Below are positions 33,728-45,078 of a stretch of DNA of 64,000 nt, in pieces (within the stretch, counting starts at the first letter, position 1; the number at the start of each line of letters is the position of its first letter). Source of the stretch: Tupaia tana (lineage: Eukaryota; Chordata; Mammalia; Scandentia; Tupaiidae). The DNA lies in assembly GCA_026018925.1 (NCBI GenBank), contig JAKSZU010000002.1:91229475-91293474 (forward strand), read 5' to 3'. The notes below the pieces were generated by a model that did not search any database, had not been told where the DNA came from, and saw only the letters and a program-made list of their open reading frames with translations. The translations under genes and the position numbers were made by a program.

Positions 33728-34326
33728 AGAGGCCTCCAAGAACATTGTAAGGTTATGCTGTGAGGTCATGGGAAGACCTGAGAAGAGCCCCTACTGAGTA
33801 ACCAATGAGCTACACTGATTGCAGTGGAGTATGGAAAGGACAGAAACCACTTCTGACCACTTCAGTGTTGTGCATAAGTTGAAAATTTGGTGGTAACAAA
33901 TTTAGACGACTCTTCGAGAAGTTTGGTTGTGACAGAAAAAAGAAAAGACAAAGGAGGAAGCAGATATTGGGAAAAGGAGAGTTTTAAGAAGGGAAAGACT
34001 TAAACACATGTGAATTTTGATGGGAAGGAGCCAATTGAGTGGTTGTCAATGTAAAGAATGTACATGGGGGTGGGGGACAAGGGAGAAGAATAAAAAGAGA
34101 GTGGACAGATGGATAAGGCAAGAATTGGATATTAATACAAAATGGGAGCTTAGTAGGAATATTTGCATAGAAACATGCAAAGAAATTAGCTCTCATAAGA
34201 ATCTTTTGAACCAGCTGTCACATTCCTGATGTTTAGACAGGCTTTAGGGAGGGGCTAAGAAGAGTAAAGAAGACTGAGATAACTAAAATACACTTGGCAA
34301 ATTGCTGCTACCAAAGAAAGGCTCTC
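33728..34326. other. Unassigned intronic DNA
   Basis: No gene or named repeat recognised. Confidence 0.3.
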
Positions 34327-34612
34327 AGGCCAGCTTGTGCCCTGTGGTTCAGACAACTGGATCCCACATGGCCAATCACACAGTTCAAGTTTCAGATCTA
34401 GCAGCTTGAAAAACAGGCCAGACATGAGTGTGTGCATCCCCAAAATCCCAAAAGAAGGGAAAAATGGAGGAAAAGGAATTGTGTTGTAACCATTCCCCAT
34501 GTCTGGGAGGGGAGTTTCTTGCTTTCTCTATCTCTTTCCCTCCCAGCCCCTCCTTGAGGAGCACACTTGCCCTCTGGGGGTGGGGGGAGGGAGGAAAGGA
34601 AAGAAAGGATCT
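34327..34612 (+). mobile_element. Type C SINE
   Basis: AGGCCAGCTTGTGCCCTGTGG head with GGATCCCACATGGCCAATC. Body CCATTCCCCATGTCTGGGAGGG. Ends in a G/A-rich tract instead of poly(A). Confidence 0.7.
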
Positions 34613-34797
34613 CTTAGAATGTTTGTGTAGTAGGCAGAAATGAAAAACTCCCCTTCACAGGTACAGGTTAAGCATTCTTAATCAGAAAATCTGAAGTGCT
34701 CCAAAATTTGAAATTTTTTTGAGCACCAACATAATGCCACAAGTAAAAAGAAAAAAATCCACACTTTACCTCATGTGATGGGTCATAGTCAAATACT

Positions 34798-35061
34798 TTT
34801 TTTTTTCCTTTTTTTATGGAGAGGCTTTTGCTATAGGGTGTGTGCACTCGCCAGACAGACAGAGAGAGACAGAGAGATAGAAAGCGAGAAATCACCCCCC
34901 GGGGGGATGGCCACACCGCAATCCCTTCTCTATTCTCTCGGGATCTTGGGCACGCACGCACATGCACCCGGCGTGAGTTTAAGCCACCAGGTCCGGGACG
35001 TGAACCACGGTCGACTACTTGTTAGTCCAGCGACATAGCCATTACGCTAACTGCTGGTCCC
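34798..35061 (-). mobile_element. Young type A SINE, antisense
   Basis: Perfect 17-bp TSD GGTCATAGTCAAATACT (34781-34797; 35062-35078). Confidence 0.93.
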
Positions 35062-35078
35062 GGTCATAGTCAAATACT

Positions 35079-36489
35079 GCAATACAAAATTCAGAATATA
35101 TGCAATAAGTGTATGTGAACCATAAACAAAGTTCACATTTAGACTTGGGTCCCATCCCCAAGATACCTCATTATGTATATACGGATATTCCAAAATCTGA
35201 AATTAGAAACACTCCTGGTTGCTGGCACTTCAGAGAAGGGATACTCATCCTGTAATATGTTAAGATCTTCACGCTAGAAAGGTTAGAGCCAAACTCTAGA
35301 CCTACCTCCTGCACACGGAGCTGGAACATCACAGACAGTGTTTAGTCTTCCTATCCATTGGAGGTCAAGGAACTAATAACACCTATTTTTCCTGCCTGGG
35401 TCCTAAACTAACTAGAAAATAGATGTGAGAGACAGACAGATGGAGATCTAACGTCAGTTTGACTGCCAGAGAAGCTAAGTGGGAAAATGCAGCTCAGGTG
35501 TGAGGAGAACCACACTGTGAGGTGCCATCCTGAGTTAGACAGGCTTGTCCTGCCCTGCCCTGTGAGAAAATATGAATCGTGTCCATAGGCATTAAATATA
35601 GGTATGGCAGGCAGGCAGGAGGCACACTAACCTCAGAGGGGAGACCAGCCCAGCCCTTTCTCCCAAACACATAATCAGAGTAACTCCTCTGGCCCTGCTA
35701 CTTGTCCTCCCTCTCTGAAAGATGACCTGGGGCATGGTGCCAGGAGCACTGTTCTAGGGGGGAGGGTAACAGTTACACCCCAATACTGACCTTTTTCCTT
35801 GTTTTGTTTCTACCTTTATTCTCCCTTTGCCTATTCTTCCTTCAGCTATCAATATTTAGCTATTGGTAGCATATATATTTTTGTAAAATTCCTCCGGTTC
35901 TTTGTGGATAAAGTCCTATATGATTTAGAGTTCACCAAGAAGAAGGGGCAATAGGACACTATAAATGTATGAATTATTCTTTACCTGTGTCTCAGTGTTT
36001 AACTTAAAACTTTTTACATCTTATCTGTCTTTAATAAAAAATGTTTAAGTCTGTTTTAAAAACACAGAGATATCTATATGTAAGGCCTTTGAACATGACC
36101 CATCCCAGATTAGGTAGGGTTCGTATCTGCAGAGAAAATAGATATAATAAAATGGTTTCAACATAAAACCATTTTAGAAGAATCTATGTAAAATTCTTTA
36201 ACAAAAATTATAGAGCTGATATATCCAAATGTATATTATGCCTTTCAAGACAATCAGTTTAAGAAGTAATACTCTTATTTCAATGAGGCCATTACTACTC
36301 AGAATTTTCTAAATTCCTTCTGTAGAATTGCCATGGGGGCTTCAAAAAGTCTCTCAAGTGTCTTTTTAAGAAAGTCTTTGTCCTTCCAGGTGCATTTGAT
36401 TTTTAAAACAACCATTTGGAGCTATAGTTAGTAAATTACATACCTACCCAAATTTGGTGAAAAGTTGTAGTTAAAAACACGATGATAAA
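35079..36489. other. Unassigned intronic DNA
   Basis: 1.4 kb, no gene or confident repeat. Confidence 0.3.
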
Positions 36490-37700
36490 GGAAAATGACC
36501 AAATCTTATTGTTCTTAGATTTGGCAATGCTTTCTTGAATATGACACCAAAACACAGACAACAAGAAAAAAAAAAAAACTAGATTTAATAGTCTTCATTA
36601 CATTTTTAAACTTTCATGCATCAAATAACACTATCAACAGAGTGAAAGACAGCCTACTGAATGGGAAATTATACTGTAAATCACATACCTAATATACATG
36701 CAGAATATCCAGAATACATAAAGAACTCCTACAGTTCAACAACGATAACAAAACTCAATTCCAAACTTGGGAAAAGAACTTAAATAGACATTTCACCAAA
36801 GAAGATATACAAATGGACAGTAAGAACATGAAAGATCATTAGTAATTAGAGAAATCATTAGCATCAGAATCTTACTCATTAGGGAAATACACACTAAATC
36901 ATTGTGAAATATCACACTTATTGGGATAGCTATAATAAAACATAATAATAATAGTTTGCAGTAGAATACCTGGAGAAATTGGAACCTTCCCATACTGCTG
37001 GTATGAATGTAAAACAGTGTGCAGTCACAGTGGAAAACCATTTTGGCAGTTCCTCAAAGAGTTAATCATTGACTTACCTTATGACCCAATGGTTCCACCA
37101 TAATTATTTTATACCCAGAAACAAGGACTCCAATGCTTCTATACCAATGTCCATCATTGTAGCCAAAAGTGGAAACATCTCAAATGTTTTTCGGTGGATG
37201 AATGGATAAACAAATTGTAGTCTAGCTATATGTTGGAATGTTATTCAACCAAAAGGAGGAATGAAATAATGATGTACACTACAACATGGAAGGACTTTGA
37301 AAATATTGTGTTGTCAGGACAGTCATGAAGCATTTTTGCATAGAAAAGTATGTTATGACTTTCCTGACCACCTAATTAATGCTAAGTAAAATAAGCTAGA
37401 CAAAAAAGGACAAATATGGTATGATTCCATTTATATTAAGTACTTAGATAAATTCATATAGAGATATAAAATAGATAATTGATTACCTGGGCAAGATGAG
37501 AAGAGGGGAATAGGGAATTACTGTTTAGTGGGTGCAGAGTTTTTATTTGGATTGATCAAAGGATTTTTGGAAATAGTGGTAATATTGATAGTTGTACAGC
37601 ACTGTGAATATAATTAATGCCAATGAATTTTGCACTTTAAAATAGTTGGAATTTTATGTTTTATATATATGTGTGTGTGTGTGTGTATATATACACATAC
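36490..37700 (+). mobile_element. L1M-type LINE-1 3' end (decayed ORF2 end and 3' UTR)
   Basis: GCTTTCTTGAATATGACACC, AACTCCTACAGTTCAACAAC, ATACAAATGGACAGTAAG and TATGACCCAATGGTTCCACC correspond to the end of L1 ORF2. ACAAATATGGTATGATTCC, GGGTGCAGAGTTTTTATTTGG and TTTTGCACTTTAAAATAG belong to the 3' UTR of old mammalian L1 families. The frame is broken throughout. A mariner-like element interrupts it at 37306. Confidence 0.85.
37306..37375 (+). mobile_element. Mariner-like miniature element (copy 3) nested in L1
   Basis: TTGTGTTGTCAGGACAGTCA ... TATGACTTTCCTGACCACCTAA, 70 bp, with a TA immediately before it (37304-37305). L1 sequence resumes on the other side, so it is younger than this L1. 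Confidence 0.75.
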
Positions 37701-37770
37701 ACACATATACATAAATAAAAATATGTATAAAACATATATACATATTACATATATAACTTATGTTACATAT
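37664..37770. repeat. AT/GT-rich microsatellite at the L1 tail
   Basis: TATATATATGTGTGTGTGTG and TATATATACACATACACAC derive from the L1 A-rich end. Confidence 0.8.
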
Positions 37771-38034
37771 CTATAACTTATGATGTTATTAAGCATTAAC
37801 TTTAAGATATATTTTATGTTCTAAACATTAGTAGTAATATTTAAAATTTTGTTTTGAATCATTCAAACTTTATAGCTTAAAATTATATTTAAGGCACCTA
37901 AGAGTCCTTCCTTTACCTTTCTTGACAAATGCATTATTGAAACAGTGAAATGCAAATGGATTTTGCATCAAATGAAACATTATATCAATTTTGATACAAT
38001 ATTTAAAATGTTTTGAGAAACTAAGATCATTAAA
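37771..38034. other. Unassigned AT-rich intronic DNA
   Basis: No gene or named repeat recognised. Confidence 0.3.
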
Positions 38035-38047
38035 AAGTGGTGAGACA

Positions 38048-38291
38048 GGGACCAGCAAATAACATAATGGTTTGTTGCTGGACTCCCACATGGCTGACTG
38101 CAGTTGGAGCCCTGGACCTGGTGGCTTCAAACTCACGCTGGGCGCATGTGCATTTATGTCCAAAATCCCAAGAGGAGAATGGGGGAGAAGGGATTGTGGT
38201 GTGGCAATCCCCGGGGGGATGATTTCTCACTTTTTGTCTCTCTGGTGAGCACATACACCCTATGGCAAAAATCTCTCTTAAAAAAAAAAAA
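38048..38291 (+). mobile_element. Type A SINE
   Basis: TSD AGTGGTGAGACAG (38035-38047; 38293-38305). The A box has lost bases (CAAATAACATAATGG). Palindrome reduced to CCCCGGGGGG. Confidence 0.88.
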
Positions 38292-38412
38292 CAGTGGTGA
38301 GACAGTTGTTGGGTGCCTCCTTCTGAAGGTAAAGCCCTTTGTGTGTGTAACAGGAAATAAAAGACGAAAAATGGATATGGATAGATTATGCCATTTAAAA
38401 GAATGTAAAACT

Positions 38413-38604
38413 GGGGCCAGACCCATGGCATAGAGATTAAGTGTTTACATAGAAAATCAGATTCCACGTGGCTGACAGCATTTTGAGTCATGGCCCAGCA
38501 GCTTGAAAAAGACAATGGGCACATGTGCATGCCCATAATCCTGACAGGAAGGAGAGATGGAGGGGAAACGACTGCATGTGACCATACCCCATTGGGGGAT
38601 GCGT

Positions 38605-38638
<34 letters not shown>

Positions 38639-38771
38639 GGCAAGCACACCTGCCCACTGACCAAAAAAAGAGAGAGAGAGAGAGAAGAAAGAAAGCCATC
38701 TCATGTGACCATATTCCATTGGGGGATGTGTTCTCTCTCTCTCTCTGTGGCAAGCACACCTGCCCACTGAC

Positions 38772-38812
<41 letters not shown>

Positions 38813-38845
38813 AAGAAGGAAAGAAGGAAGGAAAAGAAAGAACAA
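38413..38845 (+). mobile_element. Type C SINE with duplicated 3' body
   Basis: Head GGGGCCAGACCCATGGCATAG with an extra insertion before GATTCCACGTGG. The 3' body and tail occur twice in tandem: 38574-38701 and 38702 to about 38829, each with CATGTGACCAT, CATTGGGGGATG, a CT tract, GCAAGCACACCTGCCCACTGA and (GA)n. The longest antisense open frame of the window (276 aa, 38030-38860) is read through these repeats and is not a gene. Confidence 0.8.
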
Positions 38846-38957
38846 ACTTAGAGCTAACAATCAGATTGTGGTGAAATGACATGGTTCATATTCCACAAAA
38901 AGGAAATTAGATAGTATATGTTTAGTTGGCTAATGTTGCTACTAACACCTAGAATAT

Positions 38958-38973
38958 GGGGGGGGGGGGGGGG
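38958..38973 (+). repeat. G16 homopolymer
   Basis: Sixteen consecutive G about 130 bases upstream of the UST exon; a potential G-quadruplex in the nascent RNA. Confidence 0.9.
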
Positions 38974-39104
38974 TCCAAATATTGCCAGAAGTCCTGTTTT
39001 CCCTCTGTTTCTCAGATAGCCTCCTGTGCTGTCCCTGGAGCTGTGCGTGTAGCACGGCTCCTCAGTGTTCTTCTAGCTCATGTATGACCTCGGTTCTTTT
39101 CCAG

Positions 39105-39388
39105 AGCATAGGAAACTTGGAAACATGACTGTGACCGTGAAGAAGACTGTCCCCTCTCCTGAGGCCGTGCAGATTCTCTACCAGCGAATGAGATACGAGT
39201 ACGAGTTCTACCACTACGTCAAAGAGCAGTTCCACCTGCTGAAGCGCAAGTTTGGACTCAAGTCGCATGTCAGCAAGCCTCCCCTGAGGCCGCAGTTCTT
39301 TATACCAACGCCACTGGGGACGGAGGAGCCAGTTGACGACCAAGAACAAGATGATGAAAAGTGGCTAGAAGATATTTATAAGAGGTGA
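39105..39388 (+). CDS. UST: UST terminal coding exon (uronyl 2-sulfotransferase, C-terminal ~94 residues)
   Basis: UST is a Golgi type II membrane enzyme that moves sulfate from PAPS to the 2-O position of uronic acids in dermatan and chondroitin sulfate. The exon encodes the C-terminal ~94 residues of a protein of about 406. I recognise it from memory by HRKLGNMTVTVKKTV, YQRMRYEYEFYHYVKEQFHL and the acidic end DDEKWLEDIYKR. An N-glycosylation sequon (NMT) lies near the start. The frame is open to TGA at 39386-39388. The start is a splice acceptor, not an ATG: a pyrimidine-rich run ends in CCAG at 39101-39104, which splits the first Glu codon (G|AG). An AG at 39105-39106 is the alternative acceptor. 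The in-frame ATG at 39080 is intronic. The catalytic PAPS-binding motifs are in upstream exons outside the window. The C-terminal tail differs from the human protein, as I remember it, at a few positions only. Identification is near certain; the exact acceptor is less so. Confidence 0.93.
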
Positions 39389-42010
39389 AGCCAGCACTGT
39401 GTTGCCTCCGTGGCTTTATCTCCCCTTTCCAGAAAGTGTTTTATTTGGGGGAAAAAAATTCCTGAAGGGACTGAATTAATGCTTGGGTGCATTAAAAAGA
39501 ACAAAACATTCCCATATGTGGGGTCATTGGGAGATGCCCGGTTTTGCGGGTTTTATTTGTTTAATTTTATTCTGTGTCTTTGGCGTGGCTCCTGGGTCCT
39601 TCCCAGGTACACTAGATGGCTCCATCACCAGGTATCTCATCATAAAACAGCTTTCCACACTTCCTGAGTGACTGGAGAAGGGAGAGAAATACAGCCCATA
39701 GATAATGACATCTCATTTGTAAAACGACTTGTAAAAAGATTACCTCAGTGGTAGGAGACATCCAGACTTGTACATTTCAGTAGAAATACAAAACCACTTC
39801 AGGGACCAGGGAATTATTCTAGAAGGATCTAAGAGGAAAAGATAAGACAGAGAAGGACATGAACAGGGAGAATATCCCTGGTAAAGTGGTTTCTACCCAC
39901 ATGGGTAGAATTCTGCCTCTGGTCCATCTCAGGGGGCACTTTCACCAAGAGCAATGTCCTTATCTCTGAAAGAGCAAGTCAGCATGTGCCATGTCCCCAT
40001 CCAATCTGAGCCTAGAATATTGTTCAAGGTCAAAGTGCATGGCAAGCTCTACTGAGGCATCCCATTTCCAAGTACCATTCGACAGATATCCAAGCTACAC
40101 AGCTGGAAAGAATGTAGGCAAGGCAGATAAAATCTAAAGGTCACATGGCCTCAGGAAAAAGGCCTGGCTTTGTCCTTTGAACCCAATAGGCACTTTCTTC
40201 CCCCCACCCCCTATATTGCTTTAAATGAAAGACTCAGAAACCAATATAGTCCGGCATTTGACTTATGCCAGAAGTTCTAAACCTGACCACAGACATAACC
40301 AAACACAACCGTGGCCAAGATGGATTCCTTCGTATTTAGTAGTATGGATTATAGTGCTTTCTCATCCTCTAGGAGGTACCTGTTTTCAGTAAAAAGGAGT
40401 CCTGAGTCTGCACAGGTAGCAGTAGAACTAGAGTCCCATTTCTTGTGGAACCCCCTTGCTCTTGAGAACCTTTACTGAGAATATCAAAAAGAGAGAAAGA
40501 AAGAGTTTCTGGGTAAGAGAAGGGTTGACCAGCTTTATGAACAGGCAGCTGCCCCCAGCATGATCTGAGTCGAAGCTGGGTGTTCATTGTTCCAAAATAG
40601 CTGTTCTTTTTACCTCCCACCCCATCACTTGTCACCTATTAATGATGGCTTGGTTCAGCCACTAGAAATTGATTCCTTTGAATTCTGCCATGTCTTCACC
40701 CTTAAAAACAAAGTACATGTTTTTGAATGGATACACACATATTTTGGGTGGGTAATAAACAGCTAGCTGAGAAGCCAGGGTGTCACGGTGACAGCAAGAA
40801 GAGTACTTGCTGATACGTCCTGCCTACTTCACATTTCCCTCTCCAGAGCACTAGCGAAGTGTGACTTAGGAGACTTACTAGTAAACAAGACTGATTTTAC
40901 ACAAACTACACATTTTCTGCTTTTCAGAAACCAACAAGTCTCTGTAGAATTTTTTCTTCCTTCACTAAAGTTGGATGGTAGCCAAGATATAAAGCAAGTC
41001 TTTTGGAACCCACTGAGCGCTCACTAAAGCTACTTTATCATGAGATGCACTAAGAAGGCCCCAGCCCACGAGCACGGGGGGAAGGCTGGGACGGCAGAGG
41101 CTCCAGGTCCACCACTTGGCCACTTGTAGGCCCTCCTTTCTGCCTCAGTGGACTAGGGCTGGGAGTGATTGAGGGACATGTTCTTAGAGGAGGAAATATC
41201 CTTTGTCCTGCTCGGAGAGACCAGGGCCCTACTATTAGGTATAAAAGCAATCTGGAGGACTGCTATCATATCCAAACAAGTACAAAACTTGCTGCCTAGT
41301 ACGTTGTGAGTCATTTCTATGAAATTACATATGAAGAATGATGATTAGTTTATACACTGTTCAATCTCACAATCTGAAAGTAGAGTTGGCAAAGTTATCT
41401 CTGCTGTTGTCAGAACGTTGAGACGATTGGTCGTTCAAAAAAAAAAAATCCATCTTCTGACTACGAGTTCACCTGGGCACTGGTACCTGTGTGTTAAAAG
41501 GCATTAGTTTTCAGCAGTGATCATTATCACTTTATAAAAAAAGATGCTGACTGATAGACTTACAGGGCCATCATGTCACTTGGTTCCAACACACAGCCCC
41601 CAGGTCCTAAAGTCAAGGCTCTTCATCAGTTGATTTGGCACACATGACAACATTTCTTTGGCCCTGGGCCCAACACAGTTTGTACTTCATGAAATATATT
41701 GTACATTTTACATAGTTTAATTTAAGAAATACATTTTAAGCTAGTTGATCTTTGACTGCCTTATTTATTATAATCTTTCAGCACATTCCAAGGTTTTAGT
41801 TACTCAGGAAGGAGTTAATTAAAATGATTTTATTTTGGTCTGATGGGTGTTTTTTAAAAGGAAAATTATTATTATGAACCTTCAGCCTACTTTCCTTGAG
41901 TGCTGTAAAAGTGCTTGTAAATCTTTTTTTTTTTTCTTAAGAAAAAAATGGTGTTTGACATTGATGGAAATTCAAAAATATATATGGAACTGAAATATTA
42001 GCTTAGCAAA

Positions 42011-42016
42011 AATAAA
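42011..42016 (+). terminator. UST: Candidate UST polyadenylation signal AATAAA (proximal)
   Basis: AATAAA is followed within 20 bases by a GT-rich stretch (CTGTGTTTGAG), a plausible downstream element. It is the better placed of two candidates. Further AATAAA-like motifs at 42067-42085 overlap an AT-rich tract. Confidence 0.5.
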
Positions 42017-42122
42017 AGCAATCTGTGTTTGAGATGAAGCATTCCTTAACTTATTCCTTACCCACATAAATAAATGAATATAAATAAGTTGACATATTTT
42101 TTCCATTCTGTTGATAGCTGGA

Positions 42123-42128
42123 AATAAA
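42123..42128 (+). terminator. UST: Candidate UST polyadenylation signal AATAAA (distal)
   Basis: AATAAA is followed by TGTGCCTGCAG and a pyrimidine-rich stretch. It is an alternative or second 3' end about 110 bases after the proximal signal. Confidence 0.4.
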
Positions 42129-42149
42129 TGTGCCTGCAGTTCCTCACAT

Positions 42150-42980
42150 TTCCCTCTGCCTTCTTAATTGGTCAAGCTTTTTTTCTAAAGATGTGATTTT
42201 GAAAAGACGTGTTTTTTAAAAAAATCTATCAACTTTCATTCTTATAATTATGAGACCAAAATAGCTAGCTTAAAAAAAAAAAAAAAGAGCTAGTCATTCT
42301 TTTACTTGGTTGTGCGTATAAAATACCAAACGCCAGACTTTATTGCTGTTTTCCCTAGTTGGTCTGGTGTCAGGGTGCTGACTTACCTGGATCGCTAGTC
42401 TCTGATTTCGAGCATCCATGGGGCATATCTGCAGTGACGCAGAAGAGGAAGGGGATACCGTGTCTCTCCTTACATGTCTCTCTCTCGGACATGTACAGCC
42501 TCAAACACTGGAGGGTTCTAACCTCAAGTGAGTGGCCTTAATCTAGAAATGTTCTCCCTGGAAAATGTCACTGTAGTGGTCAAACGGCACCTACAGAAAA
42601 AGACAGAGAGAAAAGAAGAAGTTTCATGCTTTCTAGATATTGATACTATATTCCAATCACATGTGACTATTTTATAAAAGAAAAGAATCAGAGTCTTGGT
42701 ACAAAATGAAAGAAAAATCTGTTTTGGTAATAACATGTTTTATTTCAAGTAAGAATCTGAGCCTCTAAAACAGCAGATGATGGTGGTGACCCTTCTTTAT
42801 CACCCGGTCAATGTGGACTCTGAATGAACTTCAAAGTCAAATATTCTAAAAAGAAACTGGACTCTGCTACATCGGGATACTTGTTTGGTCCAAAGTTCTT
42901 TATAAATGTGCTGTGACTTGCAGGTTTATCCAATGAGCTATTTGGTTTTAAACAATTTTTATACTTAACAATAGTTCTTA
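42150..42980. other. Intergenic DNA just past UST
   Basis: No named repeat. It may still belong to the transcript if a later poly(A) site is used. Confidence 0.3.
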
Positions 42981-42994
42981 AAAGGCAGAATGAT

Positions 42995-43262
42995 GGGACC
43001 AGCAGTTAGTGTAATGGCTATGTCGCTGGACTCCCACGTAGTCGACCGCGGTTCAAGTCCTGGACCCGGCGGCTTAAACTCACTCCAGGCACATGTGCGT
43101 GTGTGCCCAAGATCCCAAGAGGAGAATGGAGGAGAAGGGATTGCGGCGTGGCCATCCCCCCTGGGGGGTGATTTCTCGCTTTCTGTCTCTCTGTCTCTCT
43201 CTGTCTGTCTGGCGAGCGCACGCGCCCTCTAGTGAAAACCTCTCAAAAAAAAAAAAAAAAAA
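42995..43262 (+). mobile_element. Young type A SINE
   Basis: Perfect 14-bp TSD AAAGGCAGAATGAT (42981-42994; 43263-43276). Canonical palindrome. CCCTCTAGTGAAA in place of CCCTATAGCAAA near the end. Confidence 0.93.
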
Positions 43263-43403
43263 AAAGGCAGAATGATGATTCATAGTCATTAAGAAAAATA
43301 ACCGACCAGCTCAAAATTGAATGAATAAATGCAAAGATTTATTTTACTAAAATGACTGATTTCACACCTAATGATAAAGAAACCTCTTAAAAAAAAAAGA
43401 AAG

Positions 43404-43625
43404 TGGGGCCAGCAGATGGTGTAATGATTGCGTTGCTGGACTCCCACATGGTCTACCACAGTTCACGTCTCAGACCAATGGCTTGAAACTCATGCTGGTG
43501 CGTGTGCATGCATGCGTGGCCATCCCCCCTAGGGTGGCGAATTATTGCTTTCTGTCTCTGAAATTATTGCTTTCTGTCTCTATAGACGAGCACACTCACC
43601 CTTTAGCAAAAATCTCTTTAAAAAT
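43404..43625 (+). mobile_element. Type A SINE with internal deletion and a small duplication
   Basis: Head GGGGCCAGCAGATGGTGTAA. The AGGAGAATGG block is missing, so GCATGCATGCGT joins GGCCATCCCCCC. The segment AATTATTGCTTTCTGTCTCT is present twice in tandem. Confidence 0.82.
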
Positions 43626-43740
43626 ATTTTAAACATCTTGCCACAGAAAACCCAATTTTAAGCTAAAACCAAAAATAAGAGTCTATTCAGAAAAACCCAT
43701 GGAACTTCTTTTATGGCCCAGAAAAGTCATGTGCTATAAC

Positions 43741-44105
43741 CTAGTTTACTCACTTACTAGGGCTGCCCAAATGAAGCACCTCAGACTGGATGCCTTAAAC
43801 AACAAACATTCATTTGCTCATAGTTCAGGAGGCTGAAGTCCAGTCAAGATGTTTGCAGGGTTGGTTTCTCCGGAGGCCCCTCTCCTTGACTTGCAGAGGG
43901 CCACCCTCTCTGTGTCTTTACCTTCCGTCAGTGCCCATCTGTACTAATCTCTTCTTACAGGACTCCGGTCATACTGGATTAAGATGAAGCCTAATGACCT
44001 CATTTTTAACATATCTACTTTGTAAAAAGGTCCTATTTTTAAATAAGATCACATTCTGGTTAATACTTTAAATTTGGGGATACATTTCACCTCACCACTC
44101 CCAGC
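43741..44105 (-). mobile_element. MLT1-type (MaLR) LTR, antisense
   Basis: TACTAGGGCTGCCCAAATGA, TGCCTTAAACAACAAACATTC, TCAGGAGGCTGAAGTCCAG, CCTCTCCTTGACTTGCAG and CTAATGACCTCATTTTTAAC are antisense MLT1 phrases in correct order. Confidence 0.85.
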
Positions 44106-44204
44106 TTAAAGTTAGAACCGAGGCACTGAATCCCAACCAGGAGAGCAGCAGGCCCTGATTCATACCCCTGGAGCTGCAGTATGGCTCAGGAGCAGCAATC
44201 TGGC

Positions 44205-44257
44205 CCATTCCTCCATTTTACAGGTGGGGAAACCAAGGTCCAGAGAGGAGGTGCAAA
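44205..44257 (-). mobile_element. MIR fragment, antisense
   Basis: CCATTTTACAGGTGGGGAAACC AAGGTCCAGAGAGG matches the MIR core. The mariner-like element begins at its right edge. Confidence 0.65.
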
Positions 44258-44340
44258 TAAAGGTTGTTGGGAAAGTCATGACATATTTTTTTCTGTGTTT
44301 TCCTATGTAAAAATGAGTCCCGACTTTCCCGACAACCTAA
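44258..44340 (+). mobile_element. Mariner-like miniature element (copy 4)
   Basis: About 83 bp, best-preserved right end: CGACTTTCCCGACAACCTAA, whose reverse complement starts TTAGGTTGTCGGGAAAGTCG. Left end AAGGTTGTTGGGAAAGTCA. A TA follows at 44341-44342. Confidence 0.82.
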
Positions 44341-44342
44341 TA

Positions 44343-45043
44343 AATCACATGCCAACTTTATCCAGTGAGGTTCACTTATATTTTGAGTGAATCTGCCAAG
44401 TTAAAGCTTCGAAATGATAATGCAGCCTAAGTCCATCTACTGACCTAAACAGAACCCAGAGTGGAAATGAAGGACATTCAGCCACGCCAGCACCACCTCG
44501 CACACTCCAGTGGGAGTGGGATGGTCTCTTGGGAGTTGAGGCTGCGAGACTCACCCTCTTCTTCTGAGAGAGGTCCTATCGGTTTTCAGTCACGTAAGTC
44601 TTCCGAGACAGATGCCAAAGAGATATATTATTCTAGAGTTTTCCTTTTACTCTCAGGACACAGAGTAAACAGATTTGGGCCATCTCTGGTTACAGACTTT
44701 TATTTCTCTTGAAGGCAAAATGAAGATTCATGCCCTACTTCCTGTGAGGAGTTTAAGATGGATCCACTGTAGAAAATACAGTCAGAGCGTAGTTCATAAA
44801 ATGAGTTGAGGTGAGTGCAGACATGCCCTGGGGAGAGCAGAACTAGAGGGTGGCCAGGCTGTCCAGATCTTCTTGCTCCATGGCTACTCACTGGAGAATT
44901 CCTTTCTGCCTAGGGCAGGCTTGGCTCACTGTTCTCATCACGCTGTTTCCCAAAGAACACCCAGGCCCACAGATGTTCACAGGTCACAGAATTCTGAACT
45001 GACCTTGTACATTTTGGATTTCAACTTATAAACACGGGGACTC

Positions 45044-45078
<35 letters not shown>

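Larger units (their letters stand above)
1..39104 (+). other. UST: Last intron of UST (3' part)
   Basis: No earlier UST exon was found upstream, so the last intron is at least 39.1 kb here. Its 3' end has a usable acceptor: a T/C-rich stretch at 39091-39102 followed by AG at 39103-39104. A run of 16 G lies about 130 bases upstream of the exon. The intron is filled with SINEs, MIRs, an MLT1 LTR, an L1 3' end and mariner-type elements, listed separately. The intron assignment follows from the exon's orientation. Confidence 0.85.
39389..42145 (+). other. UST: UST 3' untranslated region (end approximate)
   Basis: About 2.7 kb follows the stop codon without any lineage-specific SINE, in a window where such insertions occur about every 1-1.5 kb. 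The last 450 bases are AT-rich, with several ATTTA/TTATTTA motifs (41,700-42,000) of the kind found in mammalian 3' UTRs. The end is placed at the poly(A) signal candidates; no transcript was available to fix it. Confidence 0.6.

Noticed and set aside
36490-37700. Possible active L1 or intact ORF2
   Set aside because: Only the 3' end is present, with frameshifts and stops, and a later element interrupts it.
38574-38830. Regularly spaced repeats as a CRISPR-like array
   Set aside because: The repeat is a duplicated SINE segment with (GA)n, in a mammalian genome; there are no short direct repeats with unique spacers.
38030-38860. 276-aa antisense open frame, the longest in the window
   Set aside because: It reads through two SINEs, a duplicated SINE body and (GA)n tracts. 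Serine/leucine/phenylalanine runs come from CT-rich repeats.
39080-39104. ATG at 39080 as the start of a small protein containing the UST exon
   Set aside because: It lies upstream of a good splice acceptor, within the intron, and the UST homology begins only after it.
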